A DNA stretch of 64,000 nt from Plasmopara viticola. Taxonomy: Eukaryota; Oomycota; Peronosporomycetes; Peronosporales; Peronosporaceae. Below the pieces are notes generated by a model, which was not told the origin of the DNA, made no database searches, and was given only the letters and a program-made list of their open reading frames with translations. Each line of letters starts with the position of its first letter. The stretch's first letter is position 1. Below, in pieces: positions 38,211 through 46,337 of the stretch. The stretch covers positions 457,639-521,638 of the forward strand of contig MBPM02000062.1 of the NCBI GenBank assembly GCA_001695595.3, read 5' to 3'. Made by a program: the position numbers and the translations under genes.

Positions 38211-39631
38211 CTCCCACTCGACTCGACAGCCTTTTGTCCTTGTATGCCAAGTCGGCTTCGAAGCATAGCAAATTGTGGTGCAGATATAGGCTTGGTCATG
38301 AGGTCGGCCAGCATGTCCGATATTGAAATGTACTCAAGAGAAACTTGGCCGTCTTCAACCTTTTCGCGAACAAAGTGATAGCGTATATCGATATGCTTGG
38401 TACGCTTGTGGAACTCCGGATTCTTGGCCAACGCAATCGATCCTTGATTACCTTCGAATATCTTGACGGCTTCATCATGAGCCATTTCCCCGATTTCGCA
38501 CAGAAAGAACTTGAGCCAAACTGCTTCTTGGGTAGCTTCGGAAAGCGCCATGTATTCCGCCTCGGTTGATGACAACGCAACTGTTCGCTGTTTCTTGCTT
38601 CGCCAGCTAATGCATCCGCCGTTCATCATGAATGCATATCCGCTTGTACTCTTTCTTGAGCCAACGTCACCAGCCCAGTCCGCATCCGAATAGCCTTGAA
38701 GCCTTTTGTTGCTGTCCGCTTTAAACACGATGCCATGAGTCTGTGTACCTTGTATATATCGGAATACTCTCTTGAGCGCCTGCCAATGAGTAGGGCACGG
38801 GTCCGCCGCGAATTGACTTAGTGTCCCAGCGGCTGCTGCAAGATCAGGGCGTGTGCCGACCATCAAATACATTAAACAGCCCACCGCATTTCGGTAGGGA
38901 ACATTTGCCATGGTTTCGTGATGCTTGCAACCTCCTTCGCACATGGCCTTGGTAAGCTTGAGACCCAGTTCCTGAGGCGTCTTTACAGGATTGCTGTTAT
39001 CCATTTTAAACTTCTTTAGAATATCACCCGCAAATTTGGACTGCCTCACGATCATCTTTCCAGCTTTAAAATCTTGTTCAATTTCCATGCCGAGAAAATA
39101 CTCTAACTGACCCATGTCTGTCATTTCGAACCGATCACTTAGCGTTTGCTTGGTGTCGTGTAGCAATGTCGAGCTGTTGCTTGCAAGAATGAGATAGTCG
39201 ACGTAAAGCGCAATGAAGATCATGTTTTTGCCGTCACGCCTTGAATAGATGCAGTGGTCGGACACGCTCTTTTTGAACTTGAGTCGAAGCATGAAGTCGT
39301 CAATAGTTTTATTCCACATACGCGGCGACTGCTTTAATCCGTAAAGAGATCGCTCAAGCTTGCAAACGAAATCCGGGCATTTTTCATCGACAAATTCATC
39401 GGGCTGGGTCATGTAGATGTCCTCATCAAGAAATCCGTTCAAAAACGCAGTCTTGACATCCATTTGATGGACAGTAAGGCTGTACTTGGCTGTCAGACTA
39501 AGCAGAATTCGAATCGAAGTGAACTTGGCCACTGGCGCAAACGTTTCTTCATAGTCGACGCCATACTTTTGTGAAAATCCCTTGGCCACCAAACGCGCAT
39601 TGTATCTGTTGACAAGAATGCGCCTCGACAA
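38156..39631 (-). CDS. A-m3 reverse transcriptase and RNase H (catalytic Asp lost in both)
   Basis: 491-codon open minus-strand frame; its first 8 codons are A1-p2 LTR sequence, so element coding starts at 39606. [60 protein letters not shown]. The catalytic motif reads YVDYLILAS instead of YVDDLILAS. RNase [34 protein letters not shown], but FEGNQGSIAL instead of FEDNQGSIAL. Thus one catalytic Asp is lost in each enzyme although the frame has no stop. The end crosses the polypurine tract into the LTR (TPRPATAYQ). Sister in A-m1 keeps YVDD and FEDNQ. Confidence 0.87.
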   Translation of the reverse strand: MSRRILVNRYNARLVAKGFSQKYGVDYEETFAPVAKFTSIRILLSLTAKYSLTVHQMDVKTAFLNGFLDEDIYMTQPDEFVDEKCPDFVCKLERSLYGLKQSPRMWNKTIDDFMLRLKFKKSVSDHCIYSRRDGKNMIFIALYVDYLILASNSSTLLHDTKQTLSDRFEMTDMGQLEYFLGMEIEQDFKAGKMIVRQSKFAGDILKKFKMDNSNPVKTPQELGLKLTKAMCEGGCKHHETMANVPYRNAVGCLMYLMVGTRPDLAAAAGTLSQFAADPCPTHWQALKRVFRYIQGTQTHGIVFKADSNKRLQGYSDADWAGDVGSRKSTSGYAFMMNGGCISWRSKKQRTVALSSTEAEYMALSEATQEAVWLKFFLCEIGEMAHDEAVKIFEGNQGSIALAKNPEFHKRTKHIDIRYHFVREKVEDGQVSLEYISISDMLADLMTKPISAPQFAMLRSRLGIQGQKAVESSGSVVEDTDKETPRPATAYQ

Positions 39632-39918
39632 GATACTGGTGTTGTCGAAGATGCCGTGAAAGTAACGCCTCGACCAGCGACTTCATACCGGTAAGTACCG
39701 GTATCTGCAATCAGTTGATGACTGACTTAGGGAGCGGGTTCAAGATGGGCAAAAGATCGGTTTCGTGATGGGAAGATGATTGCGCCCGGATGGTGAGTCA
39801 TTCTCATTGGCTTAGATAAATCATTGGCTTAGAGGTAGCATGTAGTTGCGAACTAAGGACCATTAAATATATTTACTTTGCATTTTGCCAACTAGTGCTC
39901 ACTTCGACCTTTCCAATA
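39607..39918 (+). repeat. Family A1 LTR (5' LTR of A1-p2)
   Basis: 312 bp, TGTTGACAAGAATGCGCC to TTTCCAATA, one 22-bp unit. The U5 end (AACTAGTGCTCACTTCGACC) matches A4, not A1-p1. PBS 39919-39930. Confidence 0.88.
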
Positions 39919-39922
39919 GGTT

Positions 39923-40570
39923 ATGAGCCCAAGCCCCGCCGACTCTGCCTCCCCCTTCTCTGACTCTGCCTTCGCCACCATGGACGCGTCTATGCCAAGT
40001 CGAATCAACAAGTTCGACGGCACCAACTTTCACACCTGGAAGTTCAAGATGCAGATGGTGCTGGAGCAGAGGGACCTGTGGGAAGTCGCAAGTGGTGAGA
40101 TCAAGCTGGAGCACTGCACGAATGCGATGGATCAGTCGACTTACAAGAGGAAGTCTCGGAAAGCGCTAGCGATAATCTGTCTTGCGATGGAAGACTCGCA
40201 ACTGCCACTGGTCCGATCGTCAAGTGGTGCGCACGATGCATGGTCAAGGCTCGAGGGACATTTCGAGAAGAAGAGTTTGGCAAATAAGCTCTTTCTTCGT
40301 CGTCGTTTCTTCACGGCCAAGATGGAAGAAGGTGAGGATGTGCTCGCGCATATCAACAAGATGAAGACTCTAGCGGAGCAACTCGACGCGGTTGGTAACT
40401 CCAGTAAGCGAGGACGACTTGGTGATCACGCTTCTTGCAAGTCTCAGTGAGTCGTTCGCATTTCTCATTACAGCATTGGAGTCAAGAGCCGACTCGCTGT
40501 CTTGGGAGCTTGTGAAGTCTCGGCTGCTTCACGAGGATATGAAGCGCAAGGAACACGATGGCGGCGTCGA
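39923..40570 (+). pseudogene. A1-p2 gag
   Basis: Begins MSPSPADSASPFSDSAFATMD, as in A-m2 and A4-p, with SRINKFDGTNFHTWKFKMQM and STYKRKSRKALAIICLAMED. From about 40233 it switches to A1-type sequence (WSRLEGHFEKKSLANKLFLRRRFFTAKMEEGEDVLAHI). One extra A near 40396 (GTTGGTAACTCC against GTTGGTGCTCC, with another change) breaks the frame, which resumes as VSEDDLVITLLASLSESFAF. The knuckle follows in the next segment. Confidence 0.84.
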
Positions 40571-42387
40571 TGGAGCCGTGCACGGTCAGGTGCAAGCATT
40601 CGTGTCAGCGGACAATGGACGGCGCACGACAAGTCTCAATGAAGCCCACGAGTACCTGCCACTACTGTGGCGAGCAAGGGCACTGGATCGCAAAATGTCC
40701 GGCTCGAATTCGAGAGAATGGAGAGCGTCAAAGGACGCAACGCGCTAATGTCGCGCAGAGTGAGGATTACTCTGGCGAATTTTTGTTTTCGGTTGGTGGG
40801 AGTACCACCAAGTCAAGTTCTGTGTGGCTGGTCGACTCGGGTGCGACGCAGCACATGACGTACTCGCGAGAGTACATGAAGAATTACAAGACAATCTCAC
40901 CGATGGACGCGCATCTTGCAGATGATGGAGTGGTTCAGGCAGTGGGCACGGGTGACATTGTTATGTCTATGGCTACTCCGCGCGGACTCAAGAAGGGTGT
41001 GCTTACTACAGTGTGGCACATCCCAAAGCTTTCGCGCAATCTTTTTTCCGTTGGACGCTTTACGAAGGATGTTGGCCCGGTCACGTTTAAGCGCGATGGA
41101 TGTTTTGCCGAAGCTAAAGGTGTCCGTTGGAAGCTTGGTGCTCGCGAAGGCAAGGGTTTGTTCAGGCTCTGCATGACGCCTGTCAATGTTGACGCAGCCA
41201 ATGTGACAAGTTCGTCGGGATGCCATGAGGACACCACGTCGTACCTCTGGCACCTTCGACTTGGCCACATTGGTTACGGCGGTCTAGATGCCATTGTCAA
41301 GAAGAAGTATGGAATTGGTATCAACCTCAAGACAGCTACTCAGTGGGAAACATGCGAGGGCTGTGCGCTGGGCAAACAGACGCGGGTGAGCTTTATGAAC
41401 TCCTCCCCAAGTCGTGCCAAACACGTGTTGGAGACTATTCACAGCGACGTGTGCGGTCCCATGCAATCACCAACGTTTGGAGGCAAGCGCTATTTCGTTA
41501 CATTTGTTGACGAAAAGTCGCATTTTTGCGTTGTCTTCTTGCTCAGAAACAAGTCTGAAGTATCCGACAAGTTTGCAGAATTTGTTGCGCTAGCGGAAAA
41601 CCAAACTTGCCGCCGCGTCAAGACACTTCGTTGCGATAATGGCGGAGAATACGTGAACGGCGCCATGACGAAGTTCTGTGCAGAGCGTGGTATTGTACAG
41701 AAATTGACACCGCCGTACACACCCCAGCTAAATAGCGTTGCAGAGCAAATGAATCGGACGCCTGTGGAATGTGCTCGCTGTATGCTAGAGCACGCCAACT
41801 TGCCGAAGTCTTACTGGGGTGAAGCCGTCATGACTGCCACTTTCCTACGTAATCGGTGCCCAACGCGCGCCATCAAGTCCGACATGTCACCTCATCAAAT
41901 TTGGACCGGCAAGAAACCGCTTCTGGCAAACCTTAAGGTTTTTGGTTGCCACGCGTACGTTCAAGTGCCGAAGGAAAAACGGACCAAGCTTGATGCTCGA
42001 TCGGTGCGGTGCCGATTTCTTGGTTACTCGGATCACGAAAAAGCGTACCGCTTTGAAGAAATTGTGAGTGGTCGAGTACTTGTGAGCCGCGACGCACAGT
42101 ATATGGAGGATGTCTTCGACAGTGGGAGACGAAGTTATGACAGCAATGAAGTGATTATTCAAGATGATGCAAGCGATTGTTCGGCAGGATCTAATGGGAC
42201 TGACTGCGAGCAAGAAGAAGTTTCGGCTCCGGATGTGGAGGTCGAACCAGGAAGCAAGCGTATTCGGCGGTCGCGATCGCTAGAGAAGGTTGCAGACTCC
42301 CCAAGGCCCAAGCGCCAAAGCCGACCATACATTTTAAAGGACAAAAAGCTTTTCGCCGATTTACCATCGGCACTGGACGAGATGTGA
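40558..42387 (+). CDS. A1-p2 zinc knuckle, protease and integrase
   Basis: 609-codon open frame; the first 25 or so residues are out of the gag frame. Knuckle CHYCGEQGHWIAKCP; protease LVDSGATQHMT; spacer VWHIPKLSRNLFSVGRFTKDVGPV; HHCC region HLRLGHIGYGG ... CEGCALGKQ; integrase Asp in HSDVCGPM, Asp in LRCDNGGEYVNG, and Glu in NSVAEQMNRTP, where most copies have NGVAERMNRTL. The C-part has KKPLLANLKVFGCHAYVQVP and the acidic linker. It ends at TGA in LDEM-stop (sister LDEMSAV). The catalytic triad is present; the two changes around the Glu may weaken it. Confidence 0.86.
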   Translation: MAASMEPCTVRCKHSCQRTMDGARQVSMKPTSTCHYCGEQGHWIAKCPARIRENGERQRTQRANVAQSEDYSGEFLFSVGGSTTKSSSVWLVDSGATQHMTYSREYMKNYKTISPMDAHLADDGVVQAVGTGDIVMSMATPRGLKKGVLTTVWHIPKLSRNLFSVGRFTKDVGPVTFKRDGCFAEAKGVRWKLGAREGKGLFRLCMTPVNVDAANVTSSSGCHEDTTSYLWHLRLGHIGYGGLDAIVKKKYGIGINLKTATQWETCEGCALGKQTRVSFMNSSPSRAKHVLETIHSDVCGPMQSPTFGGKRYFVTFVDEKSHFCVVFLLRNKSEVSDKFAEFVALAENQTCRRVKTLRCDNGGEYVNGAMTKFCAERGIVQKLTPPYTPQLNSVAEQMNRTPVECARCMLEHANLPKSYWGEAVMTATFLRNRCPTRAIKSDMSPHQIWTGKKPLLANLKVFGCHAYVQVPKEKRTKLDARSVRCRFLGYSDHEKAYRFEEIVSGRVLVSRDAQYMEDVFDSGRRSYDSNEVIIQDDASDCSAGSNGTDCEQEEVSAPDVEVEPGSKRIRRSRSLEKVADSPRPKRQSRPYILKDKKLFADLPSALDEM

Positions 42388-42606
42388 GCAGTGGCTTACG
42401 GGGATGGCGATTTTGAAGCGGCCTTTGTTGTAGATTCAGTGGGAGAAGTGCCAACTACGTACAAGTCGGCAATGGAATCTAGCAACGCGGCCAAGTGGAA
42501 AGAGGCATGCGACTCGGAAATCGACTCCCTCCGCAAAAACAAGACGTGGTCGTTGGTGCCGTTGCCTCAAGGACGAAAAGCTATTGGCTGTCGATGGGTG
42601 TTTTGA
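42388..42606 (+). pseudogene. A1-p2 RT N-terminal fragment
   Basis: Segment between two stops: FEAAFVVDSVGEVPTTYKSAMESSNAAKWKEACDSE in pieces, then WSLVPLPQGRKAIGCRWVF-stop, with TGA in place of CGA (sister WVFRVKENQ). In phase with the segments on both sides. A C-to-T change explains the stop. Confidence 0.8.
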
Positions 42607-44121
42607 GTCAAGGAGAATCAAGCAGGAGGGATCGAGCAATTCAAGGCTCGACTTGTCGCTAAAGGATCTTCGCAAAAGCACGGTATCGACTATGATGAAA
42701 CATTTGCACCGGTGGCCAAGTTTACTTCAATACGATTTCTCCTCAGTTTGACAGCCAAGTACGGACTTGAAGTGCACCAGATGAATGTCAAGATAGCCTT
42801 CTTGAACGGGTCTCTCGATGAAGACATTTACATGGTTCAGCCACAAGGTTACGAGGACGAACGCCAGCCAGATCATGTTTGTCAGCTCAAGCGGTCGCTT
42901 TACGGATTAAAACAGTCAACTCGTATGTGGAATCAGACGATTGACAAGCTCATGATTATGCTGGGATTCAAGAAGTGCGAAGCCGATCATTGTGTGTACG
43001 TGAAGCGAGATGACCAGCACATGATTTTTGTGGCTCTTTACGTTGATGATTTGGTTCTCGCGAGCAGTGACGACAGGATGCTCAAGTCAACTAAGCAAGC
43101 ATTAAGCGAGCGTTTCGAAATGACTGACTTAGGTGATCTCAAGTATTTTCTGGGCACCGAAATTGAAAAGGATCGTTCTGCTGGTATTGTGGCAATGCGT
43201 CAGACCAAGTTTGCCAAAGACATTTTGACGAAGTTCGGCATGGTGAACAGCAACCCGGTCAAGACACCCCAAGAGCCTGGCCTCAAGCTGACGAAGACAA
43301 TGTGCGAGGGCGGCTGCCAGCACAGTACAACGATGGCAAATGTTCCGTACCGAAATGCGGTTGGGTGCCTCATGTATCTCATGGTCGGGACGCGGCCGGA
43401 CCTCGCAGCTGCAGTGGGAGTTCTTTCTCAATTTGCTGCTGATCCATGCCCTACGCATCGGCAAGCTCTCAAGCGCGTGTTTCGGTACATTCAAGGAACG
43501 ACTACACATGGAATCAAGTTCGACAAATCAAGCAAGGACAAGCTGCAAGGTTTTTCTGACGCGGACTGGGCTGGCGATGCTGATACTCGACGAAGTACAA
43601 GTGGTTACGCGTTTACAATGAATTCAGGGTGCATCAGCTGGAGAAGCAAGAAACAAAGGACGGTTGCGCTCTCGTCAACGAAGGCAGAGTACATGGCGCT
43701 GACAGAAGCTGTTCAAGAGGCGATTTGGCTTAAAGCATTCCTATGCGAGCTTGGTGGAATGAAGAGCAACGAGCCTGTCAAGATTTACGAAGACAATCAA
43801 GGCTCGATTGCGCTTGCCAAGAAACCCGAGTTCCACAAGCGTACCAAGCACATCGACATTCGCTATCACTTTGTTCGGGAGAAGGTTGAAGATGGTCAAG
43901 TGGTCCTGCAATACTGTTCGACTAAAGACATGAAGGCGGACATGATGACCAAGCCAATCCCAGCTGTGCAGTTTGAGTTCCTTCGCAACATGCTTGGGAT
44001 ACAAGGTTCAAGGACTGCCGAGTCGAGTGGGAGTGTTGACAAGAATGCGCCTCGACAAGATACTGGTGTTGTCGAAGATGCCGTGAAAGTAACGCCTCGA
44101 CCAGCGACTTCATACCGGTAA
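42607..44121 (+). CDS. A1-p2 reverse transcriptase and RNase H
   Basis: Open from the TGA to the LTR, about 504 codons. RT: HGIDYDETFAPVAKFTS, HQMNVKIAFLNGSLDED (Asp to Asn at HQMDVK, an RT catalytic position), YGLKQSTRMWN, YVDDLVLASSDD and NPVKTPQEPGLKL. RNase [34 protein letters not shown] (Glu to Lys at the catalytic position of STEAEYM), YEDNQGSIALAKKPEF and KHIDIRYHFVRE. The tail crosses the polypurine tract and 29 codons of LTR to TPRPATSYR. Open but probably inactive, given the two acidic changes. Confidence 0.85.
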   Translation, partial: VKENQAGGIEQFKARLVAKGSSQKHGIDYDETFAPVAKFTSIRFLLSLTAKYGLEVHQMNVKIAFLNGSLDEDIYMVQPQGYEDERQPDHVCQLKRSLYGLKQSTRMWNQTIDKLMIMLGFKKCEADHCVYVKRDDQHMIFVALYVDDLVLASSDDRMLKSTKQALSERFEMTDLGDLKYFLGTEIEKDRSAGIVAMRQTKFAKDILTKFGMVNSNPVKTPQEPGLKLTKTMCEGGCQHSTTMANVPYRNAVGCLMYLMVGTRPDLAAAVGVLSQFAADPCPTHRQALKRVFRYIQGTTTHGIKFDKSSKDKLQGFSDADWAGDADTRRSTSGYAFTMNSGCISWRSKKQRTVALSSTKAEYMALTEAVQEAIWLKAFLCELGGMKSNEPVKIYEDNQGSIALAKKPEFHKRTKHIDIRYHFVREKVEDGQVVLQYCSTKDMKADMMTKPIPAVQFEFLRNMLGIQGSRTAESSGSVDKNAPRQDTGVVEDAVKVTPRPATSYR

Positions 44122-44367
44122 GTACCGGTATCTGCAATCAGTTGATGACTGACTTAGGGAGCGGGTTCAAGATGGGCAAAAGATCGGTTTCGTGATGGAA
44201 AGATGATTGCGCCCGGATGGGATGATGATTGCGCCCGGATGGTGAGTCATTCTGATTGGCTTAGATAAATCATTGGCTTAGAGGTAGCATGTAGTTGCGA
44301 ACTAAGGACCATTAAATATATTTACTTTGCATTTTGCCAACAAAAGCTCACTTCGACCTTTTCAACA
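44034..44367 (+). repeat. Family A1 LTR (3' LTR of A1-p2)
   Basis: 334 bp with two 22-bp units; inner start TGTTGACAAG, end TTTTCAACA. The end differs from that of the 5' LTR (TTTCCAATA). Confidence 0.88.
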
Positions 44368-44828
44368 AGCTGCTCCGCCAGCGTTTTGATCTTGTTGATG
44401 TGCTGCAACACATCACCACCTTCGTCCATCATTGTCGTAAAGAAGCGTCGACGAAGAAAGAGCTTGTTTGCTAAACTCTTCTTCTCGAAGTGCCCTTCTA
44501 GACGCGACCATGCATCCTGCGCACCTTTCGCCGACCGTACCAATGGTAGCTGAGAGTCCTCCATGGCAAGGCAGATGATGGCCATAGCCTTGCGAGACTT
44601 GCGCTTGTACGTGCTTTGATCCAACTGCATAAGACAGTGCTCGTACTTGATCTCACCGCTCGTGACCTCCCACAGATCGCGCTCTTCCAGCACCATTTGC
44701 ATCTTGAACTTCCACGTATGGAAGTTCGTTCCGTCGAACTTGTTGATACGCGAGGGTGCAGCGACGTCCATGGCGAGGGCTTGGTCGTTGTCGGAGAACA
44801 GGGCAGAGTGTGTGGGGCTTGGGCTCAT
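44368..44828 (-). pseudogene. A-m3 gag N-terminal half
   Basis: Minus strand from the PBS ATG (MSPSPTHSALFSDNDQALAMD), with SRINKFDGTNFHTWKFKMQM, EVTSGEIKYEHC, LAMEDSQLPLVRSAKGAQDAW and FLRRRFFTTMMDEGGDVLQHI. It ends at KTLAEQL, where the A1-p2 LTR interrupts it. About 153 codons, no internal stop. The frame is also open upstream through the LTR to 44924, but the PBS ATG is the natural start. A distinct gag variant not otherwise present in the window. Confidence 0.82.
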
Positions 44829-44832
44829 AACC

Positions 44833-44890
44833 TGAAGAAAAGGTCGAAGTGAGCACTTGTTGGTAGAATGCAAAGTGAATATATTGAAAG
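44833..44890 (-). repeat. Family A LTR stub (5' LTR of A-m3)
   Basis: 58 bp next to the PBS, TGAAGAAAAGGTCG to ATATTGAAAG, then interrupted by another A LTR. Confidence 0.82.
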
Positions 44891-45007
44891 TGTTGTAAAG
44901 GTCGAAGTGAGCACTAGTTGGCAAAATGCAAAGTGAATAAATTTAAAAAGGTCCTTAGTTCACAACTACATGCTACCTCTAAGCCAATGATCTATCTAAT
45001 CCAATCA
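44891..45007 (-). repeat. Family A LTR fragment inserted in the A-m3 LTR
   Basis: 117 bp, TGTTGTAAAGGTCG to CTAATCCAATCA, A4-like (CACTAGTTGGCAAAATGC). It is cut at 45007 by A4-p. Confidence 0.82.
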
Positions 45008-45310
45008 TGTTGTCGAAGATGCTGGTGATGATACACCTCGACCAGCGACTACATATCGGTAAGTATCGGTATCAGCAATCAGTTGATGACTGACTGAGGG
45101 AGCAGGTTCAAGATGGGCAAAAGATCGGTTTCGGGATGGGAAGATAATTGCGCCCGGATGGGAAGATGATTGCGCCCGGAAGGTGAGTCGTTCTGATTGG
45201 CTTAGATAAATCATTGGCTTAGAGGTAGCATGTAGTTGTAAACTAAGGACCTTTTTAAATATATTCACTTTGCATTTTGCCAACTAGTGCTCACTTCGAC
45301 CTTTTCAACA
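45008..45310 (+). repeat. Family A4 LTR (5' LTR of A4-p)
   Basis: 303 bp, TGTTGTCGAAGATGCTGG to CTTTTCAACA, two 22-bp units. Confidence 0.9.
45264..45271 (+). promoter_or_regulatory. Inr-like core promoter motif, family A LTR
   Basis: TTCACTTT fits YTCAnTYY and follows the A/T-rich TTTTTAAATATA. It is about 40 nt upstream of the PBS with no ATG between, so gag would start at the first AUG. Conserved in the complete A LTRs. Confidence 0.5.
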
Positions 45311-45314
45311 GGTT

Positions 45315-46151
45315 ATGAGCCCAAGCACCGCCGACTCTGCCTCCCCCTTCTCTGACTCTGCCTTCGCCACCATGGACGCGTCTATGCCAAGTCGAATCAA
45401 CAAGTTCGACGGCACCAACTTTCATACCTGGAAGTTCAAGATGCAGATGGTGCTGGAGGAGAGGGACCTGTGGGAAGTCGCAAGTGGTGAGATCAAGCTG
45501 GAGCACTGCACGAATGCGATGGATCAGTCGACTTACAAGAGGAAGTCTCGGAAAGCGCTAGCGATAATCTGTCTTGCAATGGAAGACTCGCAACTGCCAC
45601 TGGTCCGGTCGTCAAGTGGTGCGCATGATGCATGGTCGCGACTGGAAGGACACTTTGAGAAGAGGAGCTTCGCAAACAAGCTCTTTCTTCGTCGACGGTT
45701 TTTCACGACAATGATGGAAGAAGGTGATGATGTTCTGGAACACATCAACAAGCTCAAGACGCTAGCGGAGCAGCTCGATGCTGTAGGTGCCCCGGTGAGC
45801 GAGGACGACTTGGTTATCACGTTTCTTGGGAGTCTTAATGACTCGTACCAGTTTCTCATTACTGCATTGGAATCTCGTGCAGACACTTTGACCTGGGAGC
45901 TGGTGACGTCTCGACTTCTCCATGAGGATATGAAGCGCAAGGAGCAGGGCGGCGATGGAGCTGCGTCTGGCCAAGCGTTCATGATGAAGGATGCGAAGCG
46001 CAAAGGACGACCGGTGAAGAAGACTGGTGCGTGCCATAATTGCGGCAAACAAGGACACTGGATCGCAGATTGCCCCTCGCGAGTCCAGAATGATGCTGAG
46101 CGATATCGATCGCAGCGGGCAAACGTCGCGCAGATTGAAAAATTCTGGTGA
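45315..46151 (+). CDS. A4-p gag with zinc knuckle
   Basis: 278 codons from the PBS ATG (MSPSTADSASPFSDSAFATMD). SRINKFDGTNFHTWKFKMQM; STYKRKSRKALAIICLAMED; LFLRRRFFTTMMEEGDDVLEHI; VTSRLLHEDMKRKEQGGDGA; basic KDAKRKGRPVKKTG; CCHC knuckle CHNCGKQGHWIADCPSR near residues 236-252; ANVAQIEKF, then a stop from an inserted A near 46139. The most complete A4 Gag in the window. Confidence 0.88.
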   Translation: MSPSTADSASPFSDSAFATMDASMPSRINKFDGTNFHTWKFKMQMVLEERDLWEVASGEIKLEHCTNAMDQSTYKRKSRKALAIICLAMEDSQLPLVRSSSGAHDAWSRLEGHFEKRSFANKLFLRRRFFTTMMEEGDDVLEHINKLKTLAEQLDAVGAPVSEDDLVITFLGSLNDSYQFLITALESRADTLTWELVTSRLLHEDMKRKEQGGDGAASGQAFMMKDAKRKGRPVKKTGACHNCGKQGHWIADCPSRVQNDAERYRSQRANVAQIEKFW

Positions 46152-46337
46152 CTAACTTTTCTCGGTTGGCGGTAGCAGTGGCTCTGTCAAGCCGAATGAC
46201 GTCTGGCTGGTCGACTCGGGGGCGACTCAGCATATGACAAGTTCCAAGAAGTTCATGAGGAGCTACAAGACTTTTTCCCTATCGACGTATATCTGGCAGA
46301 CGACGGCGTCGTACAAGCTATTGGCAGCGGTGACATT
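46152..46337 (+). pseudogene. A4-p protease, frame broken
   Basis: LVDSGATQHMTSSKKFMRSYK is readable around 46207-46270, so the DSG active site is present. Indels near 46140, 46158 and 46275 put the parts in different frames from gag and integrase. Confidence 0.75.

Larger units (their letters stand above)
39607..44367 (+). mobile_element. A1-p2: mosaic A1/A4 element
   Basis: Plus-strand element with LTRs 39607-39918 and 44034-44367 (22 bp length difference). Its LTR start and most of pol are A1-type; the U5 end and the first 300 bp of gag match subgroup A4. No duplication: left flank GTATC, right flank AGCTG. Five or so frame breaks. Confidence 0.87.
37933..44890 (-). mobile_element. A-m3: family A (subgroup A2) element, split by A1-p2
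   Basis: Minus-strand element with 3' LTR 37933-38210, RNase H/RT to 39606, then A1-p2 (39607-44367), then gag (44368-44828), PBS and a stub of the 5' LTR (44833-44890). The flanks of A1-p2 lie in different genes (RT on the left, gag on the right) and show no matching 5-bp duplication, so integrase, protease and half of gag were lost. Confidence 0.82.
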
